Counted from the stretch's first letter, positions 30,668 through 38,872 are shown. The stretch is DNA of 64,000 nt from Ensifer adhaerens (GCF_020035535.1 NZ_CP083350.1:1560501-1624500); one strand, 5' to 3'. Notes: a model not told the origin generated them from the sequence alone. Numbers and translations are program-made.

Positions 30668-30681
30668 TTGACGGGGATCAA
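30668..30681 (+). promoter_or_regulatory. FixK/Fnr-type anaerobox upstream of the universal stress protein
   Basis: TTGACGGGGATCAA fits the FixK/FnrN box TTGAY-N4-RTCAA with both half-sites intact. It lies 67 bp before the stress-protein start, a normal distance for an activator of a class II or class I promoter. In rhizobia such boxes drive genes under low oxygen (established); activity here is inferred. Confidence 0.6.
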
Positions 30682-30747
30682 TGTCGCCGGGCGCGCATCT
30701 GCCTACGCTGATCCAGTCCCTAGGCCCGGTCGCGAGGAGGAAACGCG

Positions 30748-31584
30748 ATGACATACAAGACCATTCTCGCCGTCGTCGGCGTCGAACATTCCGCAGAGCA
30801 TCTGCGCGCGGCAGCACAGGTCTGCGCGTCCGCAAACGCTCACCTTTCCCTGTTGATCGTCAAGCTCGCTGCCTCTCCGCCGATCGGCGACTACGCAGCC
30901 GCCATATCCATCGATTGGCTGAACGAGCGGCAGCGCGATGTCGACAAGCTCGATTCCTGCGTGGCGAAAGCAACGGATGTTCTCACCAGGGAAGGCATCT
31001 CGTTCAGTGTCGAAACGAAATATACCGAAGCCGCCTGGGCCGATGACGAGATCGGCGAGCGTGCCCGCTACGCGGACCTGACGCTGGTCGGCGACGGTCT
31101 GATGCTGGACCCGGAACTGCGCTCACGCACCATCGACGGGACGTTGTTCAGCTCGGCCCGGCCGGTCCTCATCATGCCCAAGGGCAAGCCGGCACGTCTT
31201 GATCCGAAGACCGTGGTGCTGGCGTGGAACTCCCGGCTGGAAGCGGCGCGCGCGGTGCGCGAAGCGCTCGACATGCTGACTGGCGCCAGGATCGTCCATG
31301 TTACGATGGTCGACCCGCGTTCTGCCTATGGCAAGAACGGCGAGGAACCGGGCGCCGATATCGCCGGGTATCTTGCCCGGCACGGCGTTTCCGTTTCCGT
31401 CGAGCGCCTGCCGAGTGGCGGGCATCGGGTTGACGACGTGATCAATCGGTTCGCCTCCGATGTGGGTGCTGATATGATCGTCATGGGGGCTTATGGCCAC
31501 TCCAGAATGCGCGAGCGTGTCTTTGGCGGAGTCACCCGTTCGATGCTCGAAAACGCCGTGGTCCCCGTGCTCATGGCGCATTGA
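30748..31584 (+). CDS. Universal stress protein, tandem UspA domains
   Basis: A 278-residue cytoplasmic protein with two Usp-like halves. The first half (from YKTILAVVGVEH) lacks a clear nucleotide loop and ends at ARPVLIMPKG. The second half carries the ATP-binding pattern MGAYGHSRMRERVFGGVTRSM and ends VVPVLMAH. GAGGAGG lies just ahead of the ATG. Usp proteins help cells through stress, including oxygen limitation. The FixK/Fnr-like box 67 bp upstream fits that role. It stands alone and converges with the next gene across a shared hairpin. Confidence 0.9.
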   Translation: MTYKTILAVVGVEHSAEHLRAAAQVCASANAHLSLLIVKLAASPPIGDYAAAISIDWLNERQRDVDKLDSCVAKATDVLTREGISFSVETKYTEAAWADDEIGERARYADLTLVGDGLMLDPELRSRTIDGTLFSSARPVLIMPKGKPARLDPKTVVLAWNSRLEAARAVREALDMLTGARIVHVTMVDPRSAYGKNGEEPGADIAGYLARHGVSVSVERLPSGGHRVDDVINRFASDVGADMIVMGAYGHSRMRERVFGGVTRSMLENAVVPVLMAH

Positions 31585-31601
31585 CCGGCGGAGCCGCGTG
31601 G

Positions 31602-31626
31602 GGCGCGCAGCATTTGCCTGCGCGCC
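31602..31626. terminator. Shared hairpin between convergent genes
   Basis: GGCGCGCAG and CTGCGCGCC pair over a 7-base loop between the stress-protein stop and the end of the flavin-binding protein gene. It lies where both convergent transcripts end. Confidence 0.65.
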
Positions 31627-31634
31627 GAGGGGCG

Positions 31635-32084
31635 TCAGCCCGCAGAGGCGGCGCGTCCGGTCACTTCGTCGATCTCGATTTCGAAGAAGAGATGCGGGGA
31701 CGTGCCGGCAACCGGTTGCTCGCCTGGCTTCAGGCCGCCCGGTTCCCACCAGTTGATGCGCTGTTCGAGCAGAGACCAGGCGTTCATGCGCTCGCGGTGC
31801 CATTGTTTCGTATCAGGCAGTTCCTGGTAGCGGCCGTGGATGACGACGCTTCGCCAGTTCTGCCGGTCCGTTCCCATGTCGACTTGCACGCAGACGCGCG
31901 GGTTGGCACGCATCCAGTCGATCTTCTGCCCGGGCATCGAGAAGCTGTAGAGCCGGTTGGCTGCCAAAGCGTACTGGATGGGAACGATATAGGCCTGGCC
32001 ATCCCTGGTGCACCCCAGCCGGGCGATATGGTTCTCAGCGACAAGGTCGAGACATTCCTGCCGCGTCATTTCTCTGATCAACAT
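31635..32084 (-). CDS. Pyridoxamine 5'-phosphate oxidase-family flavin-binding protein
   Basis: A 149-residue protein. MTRQECLDLVAENHIARLGC, then DGQAYIVPIQYAL, is the split-barrel FMN-binding core of the PNPOx-like group; the second half has WRSVVIHGRYQELPD. Such small proteins bind FMN, F420 or haem and are often stress-linked; true PNPOx activity is not implied. The ATG at 32084 has AGGAG upstream; the frame is open further 5', but that part shows no family similarity. An anaerobox-like TTGA-N6-TCAA lies 64-77 bp upstream, so it may be co-regulated with the neighbouring stress protein. Confidence 0.82.
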   Translation of the reverse strand: MLIREMTRQECLDLVAENHIARLGCTRDGQAYIVPIQYALAANRLYSFSMPGQKIDWMRANPRVCVQVDMGTDRQNWRSVVIHGRYQELPDTKQWHRERMNAWSLLEQRINWWEPGGLKPGEQPVAGTSPHLFFEIEIDEVTGRAASAG

Positions 32085-32147
32085 GTGGCTCTCCTTTTTT
32101 AAAGAGATCGTCCAACAGTCAGTCTCCGCCGACCAGGCATACTGGCA

Positions 32148-32161
32148 TTGATCTCGCTCAA
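32148..32161 (-). promoter_or_regulatory. FixK/Fnr-type anaerobox upstream of the flavin-binding protein
   Basis: On the minus strand TTGAGCGAGATCAA keeps both TTGA and TCAA half-sites, with one deviation from TTGAT-N4-ATCAA. It is centred about 70 bp before the flavin-binding protein start. Since the box is nearly symmetrical, it could also act on the permease gene at 32332, although that is farther away. Confidence 0.5.
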
Positions 32162-32331
32162 ATGCCGCCGATTTTGGCGATGCCGTTGCTTGGGTGCGGC
32201 GGCGAGAAAAATCCCTTGGCATGGGAATAAACGCTGTGGCGCTCCGTTTTCCCTCCCACGAAATCAGCCCGATGGCTTTCGTGCAGCGTGGTTGCTGCGC
32301 CCAAGCCCGGTGCCAACAAGGGAGCGCAGCC

Positions 32332-33810
32332 ATGACCGCCAGCCCGGTGATCGCTTCGGATCAAGACCTCGTGGCCATGACGAGCGTGGGGAGGGACCGC
32401 ATCGAAGGTCACATGCCGGTGAGCGAGGTACGTCTGCTCGTCGGCGCAATGCTCGTGGCCTTTGCCGGCGTTCTGATCTTCCTCGCCGCGGATGGGCTGA
32501 CGCTTCCGATGCGGCTGGCGCTCATGGTGTTTGCGACGACGCTCGTCTGCTGGACGGTCTTCGACCTGCCGGAAACGCCGGTCGCGCTTGGCGGTGCGGC
32601 AGTGCTCGCCGTCACCGGTGCCGTCGACGAGCAGGCGGTTTACGGCGCGCTCGGCAACGATATCGTCTGGCTGATGCTGACGGCATCGGTGATCGCGGCG
32701 GTGCTGCAGGCATCGGGCCTCGTCGAGCGGCTGGCCTTCCGGCTGCTCGCCCCGTTTCGCGACGTGCGCAGACTGTTCTGGGTGGTGACGCTCACGATCT
32801 TTGCGACTGCCTTCGTCATTCCCTCGACCTCGGCGCGGGCTGCCATCTTCATGCCCGTCTTCCTTGGGCTTGCCTCGGCCATTGGCCGCCCCGGCGTGAC
32901 CCGCGCGCTGGCCCTGCTCTTTCCTTCCGTAATCTTGCTCTCGGCGGCGGCGTCGCTGACCGGTGCCGGTGCGCATCTCGTCGCCGTCGATTTCATCCGC
33001 CGCAGCGGCGGCGAGGCGCCGGGCTTTCTTGGCTGGGCGCTGCTGGCGGCACCCTTTGCGCTGCTGACGTGCCTGATTGCCTGCGGCCTGATCCTGCGCT
33101 GCTTTCTCGACGAGACCGATCGCCTCGCGCGTCTCGATGTTTCGGCGCCACCAACGCAGAAGCGCCCGTTTGCGGTGCGGGACAAAATGATCCTCGCCGT
33201 GACCGCGGCCATCGTCGCGGCGCTCGCGACCTCGGACCTGCACGGCATCGCGCTACCGGTCGTAGCGTTAATCGGCGCACTGGTTCTGGCATCGGAAAAG
33301 GTCTCCGGCATGCCGTTCCGCAAGGCGCTGAAAGGGGTCGAGTGGAACCTGCTTCTGTTCCTTGCCGGCACGCTCGTCATCGGCGAAGCCCTGCTCTCGA
33401 CAGGAACGGCAACGCAGCTTGCCGACCGCCTGATCGGCGCCTTCAGCCAGATCGGCAAGCCGCCGGCGTGGCTGGTGGTGCTTCTTGCGATCGCCGTCGC
33501 GACCTTTGCCCATATCGTCATTGCCTCGCGAACGGCGCGGGCGACCGTGCTCATTCCAGCGGTGGCGCTGCCGCTGGCGGGTTTCGGCGTCAGTCCTGCC
33601 TGCCTCATCATGGTGACAACCATTGGTAGCGGCTACTGTCAGACGCTGATGGTTTCGGCCAAGCCCGTCGCGCTCTTCGGGGGCATGGAGCCACCCGCTT
33701 TCAGTCCCTCCGATCTGCTGCGACTGGCGCTGATGCTGGCTCTTCCGTTCATCGCGTTGCTGGCGCTCTTTGCCCTGGTGATCTGGCCGGTGACGGGCCT
33801 CTCCGTCTGA
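32332..33810 (+). CDS. SLC13/DASS-type anion permease
   Basis: A 492-residue inner-membrane protein with about 11-12 hydrophobic helices. The first half has LGNDIVWLMLTASVIAAVL and VIPSTSARAAIFMPVF, and the second half VEWNLLLFLAGTLVIGEAL and IVIASRTARATVLIPA. The paired S-x-x-A-R-A motifs in the two halves match the re-entrant, ion-binding loops (SNT-like) of SLC13 transporters. The substrate would be a small organic or inorganic anion taken up with Na+. The start at 32332 has AGGGAG at suitable distance. It is followed by a terminator and then by glycerate kinase, so a hydroxyacid substrate is possible but not proven. Confidence 0.83.
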   Translation: MTASPVIASDQDLVAMTSVGRDRIEGHMPVSEVRLLVGAMLVAFAGVLIFLAADGLTLPMRLALMVFATTLVCWTVFDLPETPVALGGAAVLAVTGAVDEQAVYGALGNDIVWLMLTASVIAAVLQASGLVERLAFRLLAPFRDVRRLFWVVTLTIFATAFVIPSTSARAAIFMPVFLGLASAIGRPGVTRALALLFPSVILLSAAASLTGAGAHLVAVDFIRRSGGEAPGFLGWALLAAPFALLTCLIACGLILRCFLDETDRLARLDVSAPPTQKRPFAVRDKMILAVTAAIVAALATSDLHGIALPVVALIGALVLASEKVSGMPFRKALKGVEWNLLLFLAGTLVIGEALLSTGTATQLADRLIGAFSQIGKPPAWLVVLLAIAVATFAHIVIASRTARATVLIPAVALPLAGFGVSPACLIMVTTIGSGYCQTLMVSAKPVALFGGMEPPAFSPSDLLRLALMLALPFIALLALFALVIWPVTGLSV

Positions 33811-33839
33811 AAATAAACTATTGATATAATTTCATTCCT

Positions 33840-33880
33840 AAGAGCTGGCGCAAATTTCGCGCCGGCTCTTTGTTTTTCTT
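33840..33880 (+). terminator. Intrinsic terminator after the anion permease
   Basis: AAGAGCTGGCGC and GCGCCGGCTCTT form a 12-bp stem with one mismatch and a 7-base loop, followed by TGTTTTTCTTT. This is a strong Rho-independent signal 30 bp after the stop, separating the permease from glycerate kinase. Confidence 0.88.
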
Positions 33881-33982
33881 TCCGTAGGCGTCGGATTTCT
33901 CATTTCGCCCCGGAATAAACGCCTTGAGACAGCGTTTCTCCCTTGCATCCGCATTGTCACAAAAGTGCAAGGAGACTGTCAC

Positions 33983-35155
33983 ATGACACTTACCATTCTG
34001 GTTGCACCCTCCGGTTTCAAGGAAAGCCTGTCGGCGGAGGAAGCCGCCGATTGCATCGAGAAAGGCGTGCTGCGCGCCTGCCCGAAGGCCGAGGTCATCA
34101 AGGTGCCGATGGTCGACGGCGGCGAAGGTTTCACCAAGGCACTCGTCGCGATTACCGGCGGCAGCCTGCACGAACGCACCGTGACGGGTCCGCTCGGCGA
34201 GCCAGTCGCCTCGCATTTCGGTTTCCTCGGTGGCCAATCCGAACGCACCGCCGTGATCGAAATGGCGGCCGCCGCCGGTTTGCGGCTGGTGCCGCGCGAT
34301 CGCCGCAACCCCTGCATCACCACCAGCTACGGCGTCGGTGAACTGATCCGGGCAGCGCTCGACGCCGGTGCGCGTCGCATCCTGCTCGGCTGCGGTGATA
34401 GTGGCATCAATGACGGCGGCGCCGGCATGGCAGCCGCACTCGGTGTAAAGCTGCTTGATGGCGACGGCAGGCTGCTCGCGCCCGGTGGTGCGGCGCTCGG
34501 CGCGTTGGCGTGCATCGATATCTCGGGTCGCGACCCGCGGCTCGCAGATGTCCGTATCGATGCCGCCGTCAACTGGCACAACGTGCTGCTCGGCGAACGC
34601 GGTGTCGCTCGCGTCTTCGGGCCGCAGAAAGGGGCGACGCCGGAACAGGTCGAGCTGCTCGCGGCAGCGATGGAGACCTATGCCGCCGCCATCCAGGCGA
34701 CGACTGGCGTCGAAGTCGGCGACGCACCGGGCGCGGGCGCATCCGGAGGGCTCGGTGCGGCTGTGATGGGCCTGCTCGGCGGCGCGCTGCATCCGCGCTA
34801 CGACATCGTCATGCGCTACCTCGACCTCGACAGCATGATCGGCAGGGCCGATCTGGTGATCACCGCGGAAGGCAGCCTCGACGGGCAGACGCCGTTCGGC
34901 AAGGTGCCGGCCGAGGTCGGCCACAGAGCCAGGGATGCGGGGCGCCCGGTCATCGCGCTTGCCGGCACGATCGGCAAGGGCGTGACCCTCAACTTCGACC
35001 ATGGCATCGATGCTTTCGCCTCGATCCTGAAGGCGCCGTGCACTCTAGACGACGCCATCAACGCAGCACCGAAGCTGCTGGTGCGCGCCGCGGAAGACGC
35101 CGTGCGCATGGTGCGCGTCGGCATGCTCCTGAACATACGCGGACTTGCCGCCTGA
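33983..35155 (+). CDS. Glycerate kinase (GlxK/GarK type)
   Basis: A 390-residue kinase with the type-1 glycerate kinase order: ILVAPSGFKESLSAEEAAD at the start, MVDGGEGFTKAL, TTSYGVGELIRAAL, GCGDSGINDGGAGMAAALG, and later GAGASGGLGAAVMGLLGG and AEGSLDGQT. It phosphorylates D-glycerate, mostly to 2-phosphoglycerate, feeding glyoxylate or tartrate-type pathways into central metabolism. The start at 33983 has AAGGAGA eight bases upstream. It stands alone behind a terminator, so its promoter lies within 33880-33980. No glyoxylate carboligase or tartronate reductase is next to it. Confidence 0.92.
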   Translation: MTLTILVAPSGFKESLSAEEAADCIEKGVLRACPKAEVIKVPMVDGGEGFTKALVAITGGSLHERTVTGPLGEPVASHFGFLGGQSERTAVIEMAAAAGLRLVPRDRRNPCITTSYGVGELIRAALDAGARRILLGCGDSGINDGGAGMAAALGVKLLDGDGRLLAPGGAALGALACIDISGRDPRLADVRIDAAVNWHNVLLGERGVARVFGPQKGATPEQVELLAAAMETYAAAIQATTGVEVGDAPGAGASGGLGAAVMGLLGGALHPRYDIVMRYLDLDSMIGRADLVITAEGSLDGQTPFGKVPAEVGHRARDAGRPVIALAGTIGKGVTLNFDHGIDAFASILKAPCTLDDAINAAPKLLVRAAEDAVRMVRVGMLLNIRGLAA

Positions 35156-35293
35156 CGAAGCGCCACAGCTCTGGCGGGACGGCGGCGCTGCCATCTCCCG
35201 CCGGAGCCGCGCCGCGGCTACCGTCATGCAATCGCCAAGGTTGTCCTCTCGGTCTTCGCAAGCGCAGGACCGATCACGAGGACCAATCGTCAA

Positions 35294-35425
35294 ATGTCAA
35301 ATGGATGGGAGGGGTCGGCGGCTGCCTGGATTTCCGGGCTGGGCGTCGAAGGGGATTTTGCGCGGCGTTTCGTTCTCGACGCGCCCATGCTGGATGCTCT
35401 GCCCCTCCGCCGCAATCATGGACTG
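35294..35425 (+). pseudogene. Truncated SAM-dependent methyltransferase N-terminus
   Basis: An ATG at 35294 opens MSNGWEGSAAAWISGLG, then GDFARRFVLDAPML. A Trp-Glu-x-Ser-A-x-AW-I start followed by GDFxRRFVLDxxML is the N-terminus of a common class I methyltransferase group. The similarity stops after about 40 residues, before the glycine-rich SAM site, and the frame runs on antisense to the subtilase gene. It is best read as a gene fragment cut by whatever brought the subtilase locus here. It occupies the middle of the 317-bp gap 35156-35472; nothing else is recognised there. Confidence 0.6.
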
Positions 35426-35472
35426 GCAAAAGCCGGAGCTCTCGCTACCGCTTGCCTCACGTCTGCTTGCCG

Positions 35473-36867
35473 TCAGGAACGGCAGAGCTCACGGGCATCG
35501 AGCACGCCCCAGCCGAACACGGGATCCTTGCCCGGCGCGCCGAGGTCCTGCGTCGTTTCCGTGACGAGCTTTGCGACTTCTTCCGCCGACAGGTTTGGAT
35601 GCGATGCCCGCAGGATGGCAGCGGCAGCCGTGACGAAGGGGGCCGCAAAGGACGTGCCGGTTCGGGGAGCTGCCCCCTCGATCGACGCCGCGGTCCAGAC
35701 GCTGGTGCCGAGCGCCGCGACATCGATATGGTCGCCCCGTCCTGCACGACGATAGGGCCTGAAGTTGCGATCGACGGCGGTGACCGCGATCATCGCCGGA
35801 TAGGCGGCGGGATAGACGGGTTTTGCCCGCGGGCCATCGTTTCCGGCCGCCGCCACCTGGATGATGTTCTTTTCGGCGACGAGCGCGACAGTCCTTTCGA
35901 GCAGCAGGTTGTGCGGACCGGAAAGACTCATGTTGATGACCGTGACATTGCGTGACGCCAGAAGGTCGATGGCGCGCACGAGATCGTAGGTCTCGGCGAT
36001 ATCCGTCTCGCCGCCCCGCCGCTGGAAGGCGTCGACGGCAATCAGATGGGCATTGCCGAGCAACCCAGGCGCGCGGCTATCGCGGCGGCCGGCGATGAGT
36101 GCCGCGACCGCGGTGCCATGCTGGCGGCCGGACTCCGGCGCCTCTTCCGCCGCCAGCCTGAAGATGTCGAGCTTGACGCCCTTGAGCGAAGGATGCGCGG
36201 GGTTGATGGCCGTGTCGATCAGCCCGATCGGACCCGCGGCTACGCAGGCCGCGTTGGCATCCGGCCAGCCGATCGCGCCGCGAACGAGGGCGCAGCCACC
36301 GTCGGCGCACGGTGCGGGAGGCGCGGTACTCTCGTCCGGTTCGAAGTAGTGATTGAAATCCGTGATCGCGCCGGGAGAAGCGTCGGTCATCTGGCGGCGC
36401 GCGTCCTCAAGTGTCATGCCTCCGGGCATGCCGAGCTTGACGATCTCGTTGCCGGAGAGGGCCAGCGGCGCCCGTGCATTCAGCGTGAAACCACGGGTGA
36501 CGAGGCTTTGGACGGCGGCCTCGTTCAGGTCGAGGGCGATGATCTCGTTCGGCGCGTGGGTCGGGCGGCGGGCGGGTGGCCGACGCCGCTCGGCGCGTTT
36601 TTCCGGCGCGCGGCGGAAGAGGTCGAAGAGATTGCCGCCGCCGCGCCAGGCGCCACCCGAGCCGCGATCGTTAGAGCTGCGGGATGATCCGCCACCGCCG
36701 CCATCGTCATCATCGCCGCCACCATCGTCGTCGTCCGCCTGGGCCGCGCTGACCCAGGGGAAACGCGCGCCGGCATCGCCGTTGCTGCCAAGGTGGGAGA
36801 GGTCGCCGACGCCCGTTGCCAGGCCGCACAACGACAGGGCGGTCGCTCGAAACAAGCGTCTCTTCAA
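35473..36867 (-). CDS. Secreted subtilisin-like serine protease (S8)
   Basis: A 464-residue exported protease. A signal peptide ends near SAAQAD; an Asp/Gly-rich linker (about residues 45-80) and the segment WRGGGNLFDLFRRAPEK follow. The S8 domain shows Asp in GPIGLIDTAINPAHPS, His in GRQHGTAVAALIAG, the oxyanion Asn in VAAAGNDG, and Ser in TGTSFAAPFVTAAA. The start is TTG at 36867 with AGGAG six bases ahead. It is divergent from an ECF sigma/anti-sigma pair that may control it. A short paralogue of its N-terminal region lies at 42848-43384. Confidence 0.9.
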   Translation of the reverse strand: MKRRLFRATALSLCGLATGVGDLSHLGSNGDAGARFPWVSAAQADDDDGGGDDDDGGGGGSSRSSNDRGSGGAWRGGGNLFDLFRRAPEKRAERRRPPARRPTHAPNEIIALDLNEAAVQSLVTRGFTLNARAPLALSGNEIVKLGMPGGMTLEDARRQMTDASPGAITDFNHYFEPDESTAPPAPCADGGCALVRGAIGWPDANAACVAAGPIGLIDTAINPAHPSLKGVKLDIFRLAAEEAPESGRQHGTAVAALIAGRRDSRAPGLLGNAHLIAVDAFQRRGGETDIAETYDLVRAIDLLASRNVTVINMSLSGPHNLLLERTVALVAEKNIIQVAAAGNDGPRAKPVYPAAYPAMIAVTAVDRNFRPYRRAGRGDHIDVAALGTSVWTAASIEGAAPRTGTSFAAPFVTAAAAILRASHPNLSAEEVAKLVTETTQDLGAPGKDPVFGWGVLDARELCRS

Positions 36868-36935
36868 GGCTCTCTCCTCATCTGCAAGACGTCCGAAGAC
36901 ACCAGCTTACCGTGAACGAAAGGACTATCGATGGT

Positions 36936-36972
36936 GACTTTCGCGTGTGCTTCACATATCGCTCAACGGATG
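36936..36972 (-). promoter_or_regulatory. Conserved block upstream of the subtilase, shared with its paralogue
   Basis: About 29 of 37 bases agree with 43484-43520, which lies at a similar place upstream of the protease-less paralogue. On the minus strand the shared core includes TTGAGCG, TATG and AAGC, ending AAAGTC. It lies 69 bp before the TTG start and could be the promoter used by both genes, perhaps by the adjacent ECF sigma factor. Confidence 0.45.
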
Positions 36973-37025
36973 AATCAACAAATTATTCCCCCATGGGTGA
37001 CGCGCAGCGCCGAAAGGAACGCCCC

Positions 37026-37568
37026 ATGACGGATCCGACCATCGCTTTCGGCGAGCGCCTCGTCGCGTTCCTGCCGAACCTGCGCCGCTTCGCCATTTCG
37101 CTTTGCCGCTCGCGCGACGTCGCCGACGATCTGGTGCAGGCGGCCTGCGAAAAGGCGCTTGCCGGCTCCGAACGGTTCGAAGAAGGCACACGCTTCGACG
37201 CCTGGATGTTCCGTATCTTGCGCAACCTCTGGATCGACCAGCTCCGCCGCCAGAAGACTGCCGGGCCGACCGAAGAGATCGAGGCGCAGGCGGAGCTCGC
37301 TGTTCCCTCCGGCGAGGCCGGTGCGGAAGCACGCATGGCGCTGAAGAGCGTGGCCGCCGCGATCGACGGTCTTGTGCTCGAACAGCGGGAGGTGCTGTTG
37401 CTTACCTGCGTAGAGGAGCTTTCCTACAAGGAGGCGGCCGAGGTGCTCGGAATTCCGATCGGCACCGTCATGAGCAGGCTTGCCCGGGCGCGCAAGAATC
37501 TCGCCGAGGCAACGGGAATAGAACCGCCGCTCGCGCGTTCACAGGATATGAGAGGCGGGACGAGATGA
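37026..37568 (+). CDS. ECF-type RNA polymerase sigma factor
   Basis: A 180-residue sigma-70-family protein. Region 2 covers LRRFAISLCRSRDVADDLVQ and FDAWMFRILRNLWIDQLRRQ; region 4 near the C-terminus has LEQREVLLLTCVEELSYKEA and GIPIGTVMSRLARARKNL with a helix-turn-helix. No regions 1 or 3 are present, as expected for ECF. It directs RNA polymerase to stress or envelope promoters. The start at 37026 follows AAGGAA. It overlaps the next gene by ATGA and is divergent from a secreted protease. Confidence 0.93.
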   Translation: MTDPTIAFGERLVAFLPNLRRFAISLCRSRDVADDLVQAACEKALAGSERFEEGTRFDAWMFRILRNLWIDQLRRQKTAGPTEEIEAQAELAVPSGEAGAEARMALKSVAAAIDGLVLEQREVLLLTCVEELSYKEAAEVLGIPIGTVMSRLARARKNLAEATGIEPPLARSQDMRGGTR

Positions 37569-38368
37569 GCGACGCGCAATTCACCGATGAAATCCTGATG
37601 GCGTTTGCCGATGGCGAGCTCGACGAGGAGACGACGCGCCGTGTCGAAGCGGCGCTCGAGAGCGACGACGAGCTGATGGCGCGCGTCGCCCTGTTCATGG
37701 AGACGCGGGCGGCCGCTAGCGAAGCGTTGAAGCCGGTGCTTGCCGAGCCGGTGCCGGACGAGCTGGTGCAAAAGGTGCGCGCCATGGCTGCCACTGCGGC
37801 GGCGGCGAACGCCCAGCGCGCCATTGACACGCCGTCATCCGGTGCTGAAAACGTCGTGGCGTTTCGTCGGCCAACCGATCAGGCAACATCGCCGCAGCGC
37901 AATGTCTCAAGGCTTCTGATGGCGCTCGCCGCTTCGTTGCTCGTTGTCGTCGGTGGTGCCGGCGGTTACCTGCTTCGCGGTGGTGGGCTGGCGGATACCG
38001 GTGCCGTTCATGTGGCTGGCTCTGTCGACCCGGCGCTGTCTGCCATCCTCGACCAGGCAGCTTCAGGCGAAGAAGTCGCTGTTGGAGAAGGGCAGGGGAC
38101 GGTGCGTCTGGTATCGGCATTCGAACTTGCCGGCGGGCAGCTCTGCCGCGAATACGAACTGACCCAACCCGGCCAACCCGCCCTCGTCTCCGTGGCATGC
38201 CGGAAGGCGTCGATCTGGCAGACGCGGCTGACCGTCGCCAAGCCGGGAGGCGGAGACGGATACGCGCCCGCCTCGTCGCTCGAAACCGTCGACGCCTTTC
38301 TGACCTCGATTGGAGCCGGGCAGCCGCTCGATGCGGAAGCAGAGAAGAGAGCGCTCGCCGCGAAGTAA
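37565..38368 (+). CDS. Membrane anti-sigma factor, cognate to the ECF sigma factor
   Basis: A 267-residue protein. The N-terminal part (ILMAFADGELDEETTRRVEAAL) is an anti-sigma-type helical domain but without the zinc-binding HxxxCxxC. One membrane helix (LLMALAASLLVVVGGAGGYLL, about residues 118-138) leads to a periplasmic domain of some 125 residues. By position and layout it holds the sigma factor inactive at the inner membrane until a signal comes. The ATG overlaps the sigma stop by four bases. What triggers release is unknown; the neighbouring secreted protease is a possible target or partner. Confidence 0.83.
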   Translation: MSDAQFTDEILMAFADGELDEETTRRVEAALESDDELMARVALFMETRAAASEALKPVLAEPVPDELVQKVRAMAATAAAANAQRAIDTPSSGAENVVAFRRPTDQATSPQRNVSRLLMALAASLLVVVGGAGGYLLRGGGLADTGAVHVAGSVDPALSAILDQAASGEEVAVGEGQGTVRLVSAFELAGGQLCREYELTQPGQPALVSVACRKASIWQTRLTVAKPGGGDGYAPASSLETVDAFLTSIGAGQPLDAEAEKRALAAK

Positions 38369-38377
38369 GCACGCATC

Positions 38378-38872
38378 TCAGCGTGATGCTTCAATCGGTA
38401 CCGATAGACTGACCTTCACCGGATCCATGGTCACGAAAGTGCGGAAGCGCTTGATGTTCGGATTGCCGAAGAACATGCGCCGCGTGAAGGCTTCGTATTC
38501 GGCCATGGTCGGGACGATGACGACGAGCATGAAATCGACGTCGCCGGTAACATAGTAGCATTGCTGCACCTCGCGTGCTGCGGTGAAGGCCGCCTTCGCC
38601 GCATCGAGCAGGGCGATCTGCTCGCTCTCGACCTCCACTTCCACCAGGATCGTCAGCGCCTGGTTGACGCTGACCGGGTCGATCAGCGCGACATTGGCGC
38701 GGATGACGCCGGTTTCCTCCATGCGCTTGATCCGCCGCTGGACGGCGGGCGCCGAGAGATTGACCGCTTCGCCGATCTGGCGCTGCGGCGTCGTGTTGTC
38801 CGTCTGCAGGATGGCGAGGATCGCGAGGTCGAAACGATCCAGTTCGACCTTTGGTCTCTTGGAGGGGGCCAT
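38378..38872 (-). CDS. Lrp/AsnC-family transcriptional regulator
   Basis: A 164-residue regulator. The N-terminal helix-turn-helix is DRFDLAILAILQTDNTTP then RQIGEAVNLSAPAVQRRIKR, and the C-terminal RAM domain has VEVEVESEQIALLDAA and CYYVTGDVDFMLVVIVP. Such proteins sense amino acids. It is divergent from the diaminopropionate ammonia-lyase operon, with a 158-bp gap, and is the probable local regulator. The 3' end lies 9 bp from the convergent anti-sigma gene. Confidence 0.92.
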   Translation of the reverse strand: MAPSKRPKVELDRFDLAILAILQTDNTTPQRQIGEAVNLSAPAVQRRIKRMEETGVIRANVALIDPVSVNQALTILVEVEVESEQIALLDAAKAAFTAAREVQQCYYVTGDVDFMLVVIVPTMAEYEAFTRRMFFGNPNIKRFRTFVTMDPVKVSLSVPIEASR

